52,323 nt of DNA from Myroides sp. 1354 (GTDB lineage Bacteria; Bacteroidota; Bacteroidia; Flavobacteriales; Flavobacteriaceae). The stretch spans positions 1 to 52,323 of the forward strand of contig NZ_JACAGN010000023.1 of NCBI RefSeq assembly GCF_030324495.1. The letters run 5' to 3'. Below, one piece after another: positions 34,765 to 44,348 of this stretch. Below the pieces are notes generated by a model. The model did no database searches. It had not been told where the DNA came from and was given only the letters and a program-made list of their open reading frames with translations. Made by a program: the position numbers and the translations under genes. Each line of letters opens with the position of its first letter. Within the stretch, counting starts at the first letter, position 1.

Positions 34765-35175
34765 ATGAACAAAACCAACCATCCCTTTATTCTCCCTGTA
34801 CTTTTTATCGGTTTTTTAGTTTGGCTCATCGCCACTTTAGCTTTTCGCTTCGCAGGGCAATTTTTCTTTATTACAGAATCTCCCATAATTTTGACTCTTC
34901 TGTATTTTATCCTAATTCCTTCCATGGTTTTTCTCTCGTTATTTACCTTTCAAAAATTCAATTTATCGGGGTTTGAAAAAACAGCAGCTGGAATTCTTTT
35001 GGTATTACCCGGTATGATTATTGATACTTTTGCAATTCAATTTTTCGAAGCGATTTTTCCCAATATGCCTAGCAGTAGAGCCGCTTCTTTTGGTTCTTGG
35101 TTAATGTGGGCTTATACTATCGTAATCCTCACTGCTTTAATTAGCAGCATTCAACAAAAACAAGTGAAACATTAA
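34765..35175 (+). CDS. Small membrane protein, possibly DUF5367
   Basis: 136 residues with four hydrophobic segments (PVLFIGFLVWLIATLAFRFAG; ILTLLYFILIPSMVFLSLF; TAAGILLVLPGMIIDTFAIQFF; SWLMWAYTIVILTALISS). The pattern of a short four-helix protein with RFxGQ after helix 1 resembles DUF5367 proteins, but I cannot confirm this. It stands alone, with a bidirectional terminator after it. Function unknown. Confidence 0.7.
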   Translation: MNKTNHPFILPVLFIGFLVWLIATLAFRFAGQFFFITESPIILTLLYFILIPSMVFLSLFTFQKFNLSGFEKTAAGILLVLPGMIIDTFAIQFFEAIFPNMPSSRAASFGSWLMWAYTIVILTALISSIQQKQVKH

Positions 35176-35184
35176 GTTTATAAA

Positions 35185-35217
35185 ATGAAAAAAGGAGAGT
35201 CAAGACTCTCCTTTTTT
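35185..35217. terminator. Bidirectional terminator between the DUF5367-like gene and pldA
   Basis: AAAAGGAGAGT (35190-35200) pairs perfectly with ACTCTCCTTTT (35205-35215). A and T runs on either side serve both convergent genes, whose stops lie about 10 bases away on each side. Confidence 0.9.
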
Positions 35218-35225
35218 CATTTTAT

Positions 35226-36143
35226 TTAGTACCATTCCATTAAGGAAATTCCAATACCAATTGTCGTTTGATTCCAATTGTAATCGATTAATGATTCTCC
35301 ATATCCATTATTTACAACAAAGAATGCTTTGAGGTTATTCTTAATTGGATAGGTATAGGTCAACTCGTGAAATCCTTTATATCGAGAATTAAGACGCATA
35401 TTATTTCGCGTCATAAAGGTTAGTACTTGTCCTTTGTATTCATAAGCAACGGTTAATTCACCTTTTCCATAGTATTCTGTAATCAGCGCATTGTCATCCG
35501 ACTTATTTTTCTCTCCTAATCGAATCCAAGGTTTCAGCATAAACGTCCATTGATTATACTCCATGCCCGCATGCATAATTACGCGATTCCAGCTCCTTGA
35601 CGTAGGTTCACTTTTCCCATTGGATTGATGATTAAAGGCAAAACCCGCCATTTTAAATTTAAAATGACCAATCGAAAGATTCAAAGGATAATTGAAAATA
35701 ACTTCGGGTTCGTAATTCAACTCTCTGAAAGGTCTAGAAACTTCACCATTGAAAACTTGCCAATTGGCTGTTTGTGTAAAAGCCAACCAAACATCTCCTT
35801 TTCCAAACAACAACCCTTCTGTAACTTTGGTTTTAAAACTCAATTGAAAACGAGCTTCTACTCGATTATAGTCAACGGCTTGAGGTTGTCCCATATGTTC
35901 ACTATAACTAAAAGGTTGTTTATTGGGCTTACTACTCCATCTAGCCGGCAAGAGATAAATCGGTTTATAAGGAGAAATAGTAAAAGTCTTTCTTTTTGCT
36001 GTTGGGGATAAATCCCATCGCTCAGTTAAAGAGTGTACAGTTGTATTCTCAAACAAATTGTCATCCGATGGCGTTTGTCCATACGAAGTTCCAATTGTTC
36101 CCAAAAGCACACACCCTCCAATGATATACGTTTTCCACTTCAT
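35226..36143 (-). CDS. pldA: Outer-membrane phospholipase A
   Basis: 305 residues with a signal peptide ending near YGQ. The catalytic block GFAFNHQSNGKSEPTSRSWNR contains His172, Ser174 and Asn186, matching the His142/Ser144/Asn156 triad of E. coli OMPLA with the same spacing. The rest is a beta-barrel of alternating strands ending in GIGISLMEWY, with a terminal aromatic. It hydrolyses phospholipids that reach the outer leaflet, maintaining outer-membrane asymmetry; OMPLA dimerises with calcium (family). Confidence 0.93.
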   Translation of the reverse strand: MKWKTYIIGGCVLLGTIGTSYGQTPSDDNLFENTTVHSLTERWDLSPTAKRKTFTISPYKPIYLLPARWSSKPNKQPFSYSEHMGQPQAVDYNRVEARFQLSFKTKVTEGLLFGKGDVWLAFTQTANWQVFNGEVSRPFRELNYEPEVIFNYPLNLSIGHFKFKMAGFAFNHQSNGKSEPTSRSWNRVIMHAGMEYNQWTFMLKPWIRLGEKNKSDDNALITEYYGKGELTVAYEYKGQVLTFMTRNNMRLNSRYKGFHELTYTYPIKNNLKAFFVVNNGYGESLIDYNWNQTTIGIGISLMEWY

Positions 36144-36208
36144 CTTCTTAAATCTAATTCAGTTTATCTCCTACCTTAAACAATAGAAATTATCAGTTAA
36201 CAGTAGTG

Positions 36209-38854
36209 CTAAAACAAGCTACTTTGTCCATCTTCATCTATATTCACATCCGGTAAATTTTCTAAATCATAGGAAGTAGTTTCTTCTTCTTCTACTTCTT
36301 CTTCATAAGGTAGTGATTCCAAATGATCAATTTGTTTTACCTTATCTGCCGTCAATTGATTACCTAAAGCTTTAATTCCCTTAACGGTTATAAATTGCTC
36401 TAAATCAAGGACTAAATTTTCCTTTTGCACCCCTTTTACCTTAGCAAAAACAACTTCCACCACCGGGCGATAATCGGTTGAAATCAGTTCCAATTTCGAA
36501 TTTTCGTGTTCTGAAATAAAGAGGTCTTCTCTATTTTCATTTTCCACGATAAATCGCTTCACATAATATCTAGCTTTTTCACCATCGTAATAAATTGCCG
36601 AAATTGGTTTTGTCGGTTTCCACTTTTCTAAGACAATCATATCTTCTTCAAAGTGCGTAGTCAATTCAGGGATAACCGTTTTTACTTTTCCGCTTTGGGT
36701 AATAATTAACAAGCGATCTTCTGGTTTAAACTCACCAAGTAAATCTCCTCTTCCTTCAACATTTAATCGTCTTACGGTTTCATCATACCATATTTTTCGG
36801 GGGCGCAACGTCGAGATTCCCTTTTCTTTGAGTTCGATTTTCTTAATAGCGTATTTGGTTACTAAATTACCTTTTGCAATACGTCCTTTAATTAATAAAT
36901 CAGCGAAATCAACATCAAATTTCAGTTTTTTCACATTGCTCAACTGACGCAATAAAATGGTAACTACTTCCGCCTCTCCGTTTGGATTGGCTGAGAAATA
37001 CAAAATCTGAGACCCCGTATTACCTTGTGTTAAATCATATACTTTATCACGCGTAATACTCATGACATTAAAGCGTTTGATATAGGTTGGTCCTGATTTT
37101 CCATCGCGGTAAATCAAATTGTAAATGGTGCGTTTGTCGTTTTTTGCAAAAACATCAATGTGAATGATATCCTTACCAACAAAGCGCTTTTCTTCTACTT
37201 TTGAAATCATCATGGATCCATCACGCAAAAAGACGATAATATCATCAATATCGGAACAGTCACATACATATTCATCCTTACGCAAAGACGTTCCAAAAAA
37301 TCCTTCTTGTCTATTGACGTAGAGTTTGGTATTTCTCAGAACAACTTTAGTTGCTTCAATTGTATCAAAACTTCTCAATTCTGTTTTGCGCTCTTTTCCT
37401 TTACCATATTTTTCTTTCAAGCTCGTAAAGTACTTAATCGCAAAATCAACCAAGTGTTCTAAATTGTATTTTACTTGTTCGATTTCTGTTTCTAATGATT
37501 CGATAAGCTGATTGGCTTTATCAATATCAAAACGAGAAATTCGCTTGATTCGTATTTCAGTTAATTTGATGATATCCTCTTGTGTTACCGCTCGTTTTAG
37601 GTTAACAACGAAAGGTTTCAACCCTTCATCAATAGCCGAAAGCACGCCTTCCCAAGTTTCTTCTTCCTCAATAGCGCGATAAATTCTATTTTCAATAAAA
37701 ATACGCTCTAAAGACAAAAAGTGCCATCTTTCTTCTAACTCCCCTAATTCAATTTCCAGTTCTTGCTTTAATAAATCAACGGTTTGATGCGTTGAGCGTC
37801 TAAGCATTTCTGAAACCCCAATAAATAGCGGTTTGTTGTCTTGAATAATACAAGCCAGAGGAGCGATTGATGTTTCACATCCTGTAAAGGCGTATAAAGC
37901 ATCAATTGTTTTATCTGGAGACGTTCCCGCAGGTAAGTGAATTAATATTTCTACACTTGCTGCTGTATTGTCTTCAATTTTTCTGATTTTTAATTTCCCC
38001 TTTTCATTGGCTTTCAAAATACTATCAATCAAAGTAGTCGTAGTAGTTGAAAATGGAATCTGCGTAATGACCAAGGTATTCTTATCCAATTGAGAAATTC
38101 GAGCACGCACACGCACACGTCCTCCTCTTAATCCATCATTATAATTGGACACATCCGCAATTCCTTCCGTAGGAAAATCAGGGTACAAAGTAAAGGGTTT
38201 TCCCTTTAAAATTTTGATTGAAGCATCGATAAGTTCATTGAAGTTATGAGGCAATACTTTTGTCGATAAACCTACAGCAATACCTTCCGCTCCTTGTGCC
38301 AAGAGCAAAGGGAACTTTACAGGTAGGTTAATCGGTTCATTACGACGACCATCATAAGACAACTGCCAATCTGTAATTTTGGGAGAATACAATACTTCTA
38401 AGGCAAATTTACTCAAACGCGCCTCAATATAACGCGAAGCTGCGGCACCATCCCCTGTTAGGATATTCCCCCAGTTTCCTTGCATATCAATAAGCAATTC
38501 CTTCTGTCCCAGTTGTACCATTGCATCTCCGATACTAGCATCTCCATGCGGGTGATACTGCATCGTATGTCCAACAACATTGGCTACTTTATTGTAACGA
38601 CCATCATCTAACTCCTTCATTGAATGCATAATACGTCGCTGAACAGGTTTAAATCCATCTTCAATAGCTGGTACGGCGCGTTCTAAAATCACATAAGACG
38701 CATAGTCCAAGAACCAATCCTTGTACATTCCTGTAACTTTGGTAATGGTTTCTTTTTCCTCTTCTTCTTGTATTTGTGTGTGATCTTCTACAAACTCCCC
38801 ATTTTCTAGGTTGTTTGATTGGATATCTTCATTCAAATTATCTTCAGTACTCAT
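36209..38854 (-). CDS. parC: DNA topoisomerase IV subunit A
   Basis: 881 residues. The breakage-reunion domain starts WFLDYASYVILERAVPAIEDGFKPVQRRIM; active-site Tyr142 is in AAASRYIEARLS. The quinolone-region motif is HPHGDASIGDAM (Ala106 at the place of E. coli ParC Ser80, Asp110 at Glu84); Ala there is, as far as I recall, ordinary in Bacteroidota. The C-terminus is acidic. It decatenates daughter chromosomes with ParE, whose gene ends 3 bases upstream. The presence of a separate GyrA with different motifs supports this assignment. Confidence 0.94.
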   Translation of the reverse strand: MSTEDNLNEDIQSNNLENGEFVEDHTQIQEEEEKETITKVTGMYKDWFLDYASYVILERAVPAIEDGFKPVQRRIMHSMKELDDGRYNKVANVVGHTMQYHPHGDASIGDAMVQLGQKELLIDMQGNWGNILTGDGAAASRYIEARLSKFALEVLYSPKITDWQLSYDGRRNEPINLPVKFPLLLAQGAEGIAVGLSTKVLPHNFNELIDASIKILKGKPFTLYPDFPTEGIADVSNYNDGLRGGRVRVRARISQLDKNTLVITQIPFSTTTTTLIDSILKANEKGKLKIRKIEDNTAASVEILIHLPAGTSPDKTIDALYAFTGCETSIAPLACIIQDNKPLFIGVSEMLRRSTHQTVDLLKQELEIELGELEERWHFLSLERIFIENRIYRAIEEEETWEGVLSAIDEGLKPFVVNLKRAVTQEDIIKLTEIRIKRISRFDIDKANQLIESLETEIEQVKYNLEHLVDFAIKYFTSLKEKYGKGKERKTELRSFDTIEATKVVLRNTKLYVNRQEGFFGTSLRKDEYVCDCSDIDDIIVFLRDGSMMISKVEEKRFVGKDIIHIDVFAKNDKRTIYNLIYRDGKSGPTYIKRFNVMSITRDKVYDLTQGNTGSQILYFSANPNGEAEVVTILLRQLSNVKKLKFDVDFADLLIKGRIAKGNLVTKYAIKKIELKEKGISTLRPRKIWYDETVRRLNVEGRGDLLGEFKPEDRLLIITQSGKVKTVIPELTTHFEEDMIVLEKWKPTKPISAIYYDGEKARYYVKRFIVENENREDLFISEHENSKLELISTDYRPVVEVVFAKVKGVQKENLVLDLEQFITVKGIKALGNQLTADKVKQIDHLESLPYEEEVEEEETTSYDLENLPDVNIDEDGQSSLF

Positions 38855-38857
38855 AGT

Positions 38858-40711
38858 CTATTCTTCTACAACATCAAGTTCAACTTTCAAATTATCAATG
38901 ATAAATTCTTGTCTATCTGGTGTGTTTTTACCCATGTAAAATTCTAACATTTTTTCAATAGACATTGATTTATCAAGCATAACAGGATCTAATCGAATAT
39001 TTTCACCGATGAAGTGTTGAAACTCATCTGGAGAAATCTCTCCCAATCCTTTGAATCGCGTAATTTCTGGTTTAGGTTTTAACTTTTCGATTGCTGCTAC
39101 ACGTTCTTCTTCACTATAACAGTAAATCGTTTCTTTTCTATTTCTCACACGGAACAAAGGTGTTTGCAAAATATACAAATGACCTTCTTTGATTAATTCA
39201 GGGAAAAACTGTAAAAAGAAAGTAATTAACAACAAGCGAATATGCATTCCATCGACATCGGCATCGGTTGCAATTACGATGTTATTGTAACGCAAACTTT
39301 CGAAGTCTTCTTCTATATCCAAGGCAGCTTGAAGCAAGTTAAATTCCTCATTTTCGTATACAATCTTTTTGGTCATTCCATACGAATTCAACGGTTTTCC
39401 ACGCAAACTAAATACGGCTTGCGTATTTACGTCTCTCGATTTGGTAATGGATCCAGAAGCTGAATCTCCCTCCGTAATAAAAAGTGTACTTTCTAGGTAT
39501 CGAGGATTTTTAATGTCTGTAAAATGCACGCGACAATCGCGTAATTTACGGTTGTGTAAACTCGCTTTTTTTGCGCGTTCCTTTGCTATTTTTCGAATTC
39601 CAGATAATTCCTTACGCTCGCGTTCTGCTTGTAAGATTTTGCGCAATAAGGCATCCGCAATTTCAGGGTTTTTATGCAAGTAGTTATCTAATTGCGTTTT
39701 AACAAAATCATTAACAAATGTACGCACCGTCGGCAAATCTGGTCCCATATCAGTTGAACCCAATTTTGTTTTGGTTTGCGATTCAAATACAGGCTCTTCA
39801 ACCTTTACTGAAATAGCAGCTACAATTGATTTTCGAATATCAGAAGCCTCAAAGTTTTTATTGTAAAACTCTTTGAGTGTACGAACGACTGCTTCGCGAA
39901 ACGCTCCCAAATGTGTTCCTCCTTGTGTGGTATTTTGTCCATTAACAAAAGAGTAATACTCTTCTGAATATTGCGTTCTACTATGCGTAATCGCTACTTC
40001 AATATCCTCCCCTGTAAGATGAATGATTGGATATACCTGATCTTCTTCATTTATGTTTTCATTCAGCAAATCTTTCAATCCATTTTCTGAATAGAATTTT
40101 TCACCATTAAAAATGATCGTTAACCCCTTATTCAGGTAACAGTAATTCTTGAGCATACGCTCAATATACTCTTTGCGGTATTTGTAGTTTTTGAAAATCT
40201 TCTCATCTGCGATAAAGGAAACTTTCGTTCCTTTTCGCTTAGTTGTTTCAACGAGTTCTTCTTCATTCACCAAATTCCCTGCCGAGAAGTCAGCTGCTTT
40301 TTGTTGATTATCTCGAACAGAAACAACGCGGAAATAATTAGACAAAGCATTAACTGCTTTTGTACCTACCCCATTTAGACCAACTGATTTTTTAAATGCT
40401 TTGGAGTCGTACTTACCTCCTGTGTTCATTTTCGACACTACGTCAATTACCTTTCCTAATGGAATACCACGCCCAAAGTCACGAACCGTAACCATTTTGT
40501 CTTTTAAGGTAACTTCAATAGTTTTTCCTGTGCCCATTACAAACTCATCAATACTATTGTCAATTACCTCCTTAATTAGGATATAAATCCCATCATCAGG
40601 AGACGATCCATCACCAAGCTTACCGATATACATACCCGGACGCATACGGATATGTTCTTTCCAATCTAAAGAACGAATATTGTCTTCAGTATACTGATTT
40701 TGATTTTGCAT
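38858..40711 (-). CDS. parE: DNA topoisomerase IV subunit B
   Basis: 617 residues, the short type without the extra GyrB insert. The GHKL ATPase motifs are present (IKEVIDNSIDEFVMG; VRDFGRGIPLG; VGLNGVGTKAVNALS), and the Toprim domain has LFITEGDSASGS and ATDADVDGMHIRLLLI with the metal-binding Asp residues. Supplies ATPase activity to the ParC subunit encoded 3 bases downstream. This is the first gene of the pair. Confidence 0.95.
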   Translation of the reverse strand: MQNQNQYTEDNIRSLDWKEHIRMRPGMYIGKLGDGSSPDDGIYILIKEVIDNSIDEFVMGTGKTIEVTLKDKMVTVRDFGRGIPLGKVIDVVSKMNTGGKYDSKAFKKSVGLNGVGTKAVNALSNYFRVVSVRDNQQKAADFSAGNLVNEEELVETTKRKGTKVSFIADEKIFKNYKYRKEYIERMLKNYCYLNKGLTIIFNGEKFYSENGLKDLLNENINEEDQVYPIIHLTGEDIEVAITHSRTQYSEEYYSFVNGQNTTQGGTHLGAFREAVVRTLKEFYNKNFEASDIRKSIVAAISVKVEEPVFESQTKTKLGSTDMGPDLPTVRTFVNDFVKTQLDNYLHKNPEIADALLRKILQAERERKELSGIRKIAKERAKKASLHNRKLRDCRVHFTDIKNPRYLESTLFITEGDSASGSITKSRDVNTQAVFSLRGKPLNSYGMTKKIVYENEEFNLLQAALDIEEDFESLRYNNIVIATDADVDGMHIRLLLITFFLQFFPELIKEGHLYILQTPLFRVRNRKETIYCYSEEERVAAIEKLKPKPEITRFKGLGEISPDEFQHFIGENIRLDPVMLDKSMSIEKMLEFYMGKNTPDRQEFIIDNLKVELDVVEE

Positions 40712-40806
40712 ATAAATTGTTGGAATTTGCGCTAAAATACTACTATTTAACCTAAAATAAAAATGATAAAAATTTGTAAATACCGTTTTTTTGCTTGTAA
40801 AACTTT

Positions 40807-41721
40807 CTATTCTTCCGTCTTTTTGATGGCATTTTTATCAATTTCTAAAGAAAACTCTCCTGGTCGAATTCGCTGTCCAAACAATAACGCGTAATTTTTG
40901 GTAAATTCAGCGCCAAAATACAAAATCATAGCTGAATAATAAACCCAAACTAACATAACGATAATGGATCCTGCAGCACCATAAAGGGAAGATTTAGCGG
41001 TTGTACCTAAATAAAATCCGATGCCGAATTTACCCACCATAAATAGGACTGCAGTAAATGCTGCCCCTACCATGGCGTCTTTCATGCGGATGATTCCATT
41101 GGGTAAGGTTTTAAATATCACGGCAAATAAAAGGGTAATAATCAAAAATACAATAATATTATTGACAACCTGAACAAAATAAATCGTCGATTCTGCAAAG
41201 TAATCCGTTAAGAATTCATAAAGGATACTGGCCAAGGAATTAATGAGAAGGCTAACTAATAACAAAAAGCCTACAGAGCCAATCATAGCGAAAGACAACA
41301 ATCTGTTTTTCAGTAGGCGAACCATACTTTTTTCTGGTTTAGCTACAAATCCCCAAATGTAATTAATAGAACTTTGAATTTCGGCAAACACACCTGAGGC
41401 AGTAAACAGTAACATGACAACCCCGATAATCGTTGGTAAAACACCGGAGCGATTAATCGTCACATTATTCATGGCGTTTTCAACTTCTCTTGCCGTATTC
41501 GGTCCTACTAACTCACCAATTTGTTGATAAAAAAAAGAAGAGACATCTTTTTCTTCCAAAAAAAATCCAGAGGCAGAGATAATTAGAATAATCAGAGGTG
41601 GCAAAGCGAAAATAGTATAGTAAGATAAAGCTGCACTAAAGGATGTTGCCCGATCATCTAAAAAATCCATCACAGAATTCTTCAATAAAAGTCCAATTTT
41701 TTTAAAAGGTATTTGTATCAT
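40807..41721 (-). CDS. YihY/BrkB-family inner-membrane protein
   Basis: 304 residues, about six membrane segments. The family hallmark RATSFSAALSYYTIFALPPLIILIIS near the N-terminus is followed by the long FxEIQxSINYIWG region, and GAAGSIIVMLVWVYYSAMILYFGAEF closes the domain. Formerly called ribonuclease BN in error; function remains unclear. It starts 2 bases after the TIGR02117 gene, so both are in one operon. Confidence 0.9.
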   Translation of the reverse strand: MIQIPFKKIGLLLKNSVMDFLDDRATSFSAALSYYTIFALPPLIILIISASGFFLEEKDVSSFFYQQIGELVGPNTAREVENAMNNVTINRSGVLPTIIGVVMLLFTASGVFAEIQSSINYIWGFVAKPEKSMVRLLKNRLLSFAMIGSVGFLLLVSLLINSLASILYEFLTDYFAESTIYFVQVVNNIIVFLIITLLFAVIFKTLPNGIIRMKDAMVGAAFTAVLFMVGKFGIGFYLGTTAKSSLYGAAGSIIVMLVWVYYSAMILYFGAEFTKNYALLFGQRIRPGEFSLEIDKNAIKKTEE

Positions 41722-41723
41722 AA

Positions 41724-42392
41724 TTATTTATAATGCCTAAATATGCCTTGATCGTGCAAAGCCCACAAGGCTGCTTTTTGATTCATTTGTTTTAACCCTT
41801 GATTCACCCATGTATTACAGGTGTAAAATAAACTATAACTCCCTTTTGCTTCATAGAACGCATCGGATTGACGATAACCTTCCACTTCAATTCGTTGATA
41901 TGTTTCTCCCTCTTTCTTGAAACTAACATCAATATAATGAACTAAAGCTTGGTACTCACTTTTTGAAAGTCGTAATTCAACCGTATTTTCATCCTCAACA
42001 AAATGGGTATAAGCGGTTACATGCATAGCTGATTCTCCAACGCCTGATATTGCACTTAAAGCAGTAGACAGACGCAAATCACTCCACGATGGGGTATTAA
42101 GATAGAACCCTTTATCTCCCCAACCAAAAGCTATCCATTGTGCTCGAGTGGCTGGTAACTCTACTTTTGTACGCCAATCCATTACCTCGTGTACGAATGG
42201 CACAACAAAATCTGTATGAACTCCATTCGTCGACAAATAAACAACAATCTCATCTTCTGATTGTTGACTATTTTCTGGTATTACTTTAGCTGGTATTATA
42301 GATAGTCCATAAAAAACAGTTACGTAAACCATAACAAATGTAAAAAAACACAAGGTAAACACTTTTACAAAGTATGCGATTTTTTTTAGCAT
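41724..42392 (-). CDS. TIGR02117/DUF2459 family protein
   Basis: 222 residues: N-terminal membrane anchor (FTLCFFTFVMVYVTVFYGLS), then VYLSTNGVHTDFVVPF, AFGWGDKGFYLNTPSWSDLR, and LFYTCNTWVNQGLK, the Cys/His-containing blocks that mark TIGR02117. The Cys-Asn and His in these motifs look like a papain-like or NlpC-like catalytic pair, but activity is unproven. Its downstream partner is the YihY gene, 2 bases away. Confidence 0.85.
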   Translation of the reverse strand: MLKKIAYFVKVFTLCFFTFVMVYVTVFYGLSIIPAKVIPENSQQSEDEIVVYLSTNGVHTDFVVPFVHEVMDWRTKVELPATRAQWIAFGWGDKGFYLNTPSWSDLRLSTALSAISGVGESAMHVTAYTHFVEDENTVELRLSKSEYQALVHYIDVSFKKEGETYQRIEVEGYRQSDAFYEAKGSYSLFYTCNTWVNQGLKQMNQKAALWALHDQGIFRHYK

Positions 42393-42420
42393 ATTCTATA
42401 TAATCAAAACTTAAATATAC

Positions 42421-42454
42421 AAAAAAAGAGAGGTGCATAACACCTCTCTTTTTT
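42421..42454 (-). terminator. Terminator after ychF
   Basis: AAAAAGAGAGGTG (42423-42435) pairs perfectly with CACCTCTCTTTTT (42441-42453) around a CATAA loop, 20 bases past the ychF stop. The T/A runs on both sides are symmetrical. Confidence 0.87.
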
Positions 42455-42473
42455 GATTTGTATTTGGTTATCC

Positions 42474-43568
42474 TTATACGTTAAAACGGAAGTGCATTAC
42501 ATCTCCATCTTTCACGATATATTCTTTTCCTTCAACTCTTAGTTTTCCTGCTTCTTTTACTTTAGCTTCTGAACCAAACGCAACATAATCGTCATAAGCG
42601 ATTACTTCAGCTCGGATGAATCCTTTTTCAAAATCCGAGTGAATAACGCCTGCTGCCTGTGGTGCAGTATCCCCAACGTTGATTGTCCAAGCTCTTACTT
42701 CTTTCACTCCTGCTGTGAAGTAGGTTTGCAAGTTTAATAATTTATAAGCCGAACGGATTAATTTTGATGATCCCGGTTCTTCTAAACCTAAATCTTCCAA
42801 GAACATTTGACGCTCTTCGAATGTCTCCAATTCTGTAATATCCGCTTCTGTTCCAACAGCCAAAACAATTACTTCCGCATTTTCATCTTTTACAAGCTCT
42901 TTTACTTGCTCTACATATGCATTTCCACTAACTGCTGCTCCCTCATCTACATTACACACATATAGTACAGGTTTAGTTGTAATCAATTGGAAAGCTTCTA
43001 ACAACTCTTCCTCGTCTTGATTTTTTGCCTCTACTACACGTGCAGATTTTCCAGCTAATAACGTTTCTCTTATACGATCTAATAAATCCGCTTCTACTTG
43101 TGCTTCTTTATTACCTGTTTTAGCTGCTTTTTTTACTTTCTCTAAACGTTTCTCAACAGTCTCAAGGTCTTTTAATTGCAATTCGATATCAATTGTTTCC
43201 TTATCGCGAATTGGATTTACTTTTCCGTCTACGTGAACAATATTGTCGTTATCAAAACAACGTAAAACGTGTATAATTGCATTACACTCGCGAATATTTC
43301 CCAAGAACTGGTTCCCCAATCCTTCACCTTTACTTGCCCCTTTCACTAATCCAGCGATATCAACGATTTCTACTGTTGCTGGTAAAACTCGCTCTGGATT
43401 TACCAACTCTTCTAATTTTAATAAACGGGGATCTGGCACGTTTACAACTCCAACATTGGGTTCGATTGTACAGAATGGGAAGTTAGCACTTTGTGCTTTA
43501 GCGTTTGATAAACAATTGAATAGTGTTGATTTTCCAACATTTGGCAATCCTACAATACCTGCTTTCAT
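42474..43568 (-). CDS. ychF: Redox/ribosome-associated GTPase-family ATPase YchF
   Basis: 364 residues, the normal YchF/OLA1 length. P-loop GLPNVGKST at residues 7-15, NFPFCTIEPNVG switch region, DIAGLVKGASKGEGLGNQFL as G3, and NVDEGA in place of the G4 NKxD, the change that makes this family prefer ATP. The C-terminal TGS domain covers the last 85 residues or so (TYFTAGVKEVRAWTINVG ... EGKEYIVKDGDVMHFRFNV). Binds ribosomes and responds to oxidative stress (family). Confidence 0.95.
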   Translation of the reverse strand: MKAGIVGLPNVGKSTLFNCLSNAKAQSANFPFCTIEPNVGVVNVPDPRLLKLEELVNPERVLPATVEIVDIAGLVKGASKGEGLGNQFLGNIRECNAIIHVLRCFDNDNIVHVDGKVNPIRDKETIDIELQLKDLETVEKRLEKVKKAAKTGNKEAQVEADLLDRIRETLLAGKSARVVEAKNQDEEELLEAFQLITTKPVLYVCNVDEGAAVSGNAYVEQVKELVKDENAEVIVLAVGTEADITELETFEERQMFLEDLGLEEPGSSKLIRSAYKLLNLQTYFTAGVKEVRAWTINVGDTAPQAAGVIHSDFEKGFIRAEVIAYDDYVAFGSEAKVKEAGKLRVEGKEYIVKDGDVMHFRFNV

Positions 43569-43603
43569 ATTTTTAGTAACTTATTGTCTTTTTATAATGG
43601 TTG

Positions 43604-43611
43604 CAAATATA
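43604..43611 (-). promoter_or_regulatory. -7 element of ychF
   Basis: The minus strand reads TATATTTG, matching TAnnTTTG, 36 bases before the ychF ATG. No -33 TTG at the usual spacing. Confidence 0.45.
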
Positions 43612-43728
43612 TTCAAATTTTGTAGAAGTTCTTCTATAATCCTTTACATTAAACCAAAGAGTACCCGCTAAACATATCAAGTCTTTCTTTTTACCTATCG
43701 TATTTCACCTAAAATAATAGAAAGATTG

Positions 43729-43736
43729 TACTTTTG
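43729..43736 (+). promoter_or_regulatory. -7 element of the GNAT gene
   Basis: TACTTTTG overlaps the GTG that opens the longest frame, so translation must start downstream, at the ATG at 43763. Confidence 0.6.
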
Positions 43737-43762
43737 TGTTTAATCAAACTTATATCAAACGT

Positions 43763-44236
43763 ATGCTACTTGATTCACTTCAAATCAAAGAGATTCAAAC
43801 TCCTCCTTATCCCATGCACCTTCTTCTGTTAGCTGATGAAACAGTAGAAGCAATTGAACAGTATTTGTACGACAGTCGCATCTATAGTGTATGGAAAGAC
43901 AAAGAGGAACTTGCCGTTTTTTGTCTTTATCCCCATAACAGTAATTGTTTAGAAATTAAAAACATAGCGGTCAGTACCGCCTATCAAAATCAACATATCG
44001 GTAGTTTTTTAATCGAGAAAATTAAAACAATGGCCTTACAGCAAGGTTTTGAAACTGTAATCGTTGGCACTTCCGATACCGGAGATGCACAAATTCGCTT
44101 TTATGAACGCAATGGATTCATACGCTATGATAGACGCAAGAACTTTTTTATCGACCACTACGCTGAACCTATTTTCGAAAATGGAAGACGGATGGTAGAT
44201 ATGGTTTTATTGCGATTCGATATAAAGAAATCTTAA
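43763..44236 (+). CDS. GNAT N-acetyltransferase
   Basis: 157 residues from the ATG at 43763. The acetyl-CoA binding motif A is LEIKNIAVSTAYQNQHIGSFLIEKIKTMA, with QNQHIGS at the pyrophosphate loop; motif B is RFYERNGFIRYDRRKNFF. It transfers acetyl from acetyl-CoA to an unknown amine. It is transcribed alone, and ends with a terminator. Confidence 0.85.
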   Translation: MLLDSLQIKEIQTPPYPMHLLLLADETVEAIEQYLYDSRIYSVWKDKEELAVFCLYPHNSNCLEIKNIAVSTAYQNQHIGSFLIEKIKTMALQQGFETVIVGTSDTGDAQIRFYERNGFIRYDRRKNFFIDHYAEPIFENGRRMVDMVLLRFDIKKS

Positions 44237-44241
44237 ACGCG

Positions 44242-44281
44242 AGAAGAGAGCAAGCGAAATGGCTTACTCTCTTCTTTTTTA
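44242..44281 (+). terminator. Terminator after the GNAT gene
   Basis: AGAAGAGAG (44242-44250) pairs with CTCTCTTCT (44267-44275); inner AGC/GCT extends it. A T run follows. The minus-strand surface operon ends about 70 bases away; no separate terminator for it was seen. Confidence 0.85.
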
Positions 44282-44348
44282 AAAATTAACTTCAATTCTT
44301 GTTCCTTAAGCCTACAAGTCTAGTTGAACAATTGTGCATCCACCATCA

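Noticed and set aside
43736..43738. GTG start for the GNAT gene
   Set aside because: It overlaps the -7 element TACTTTTG; the ATG at 43763 was used.
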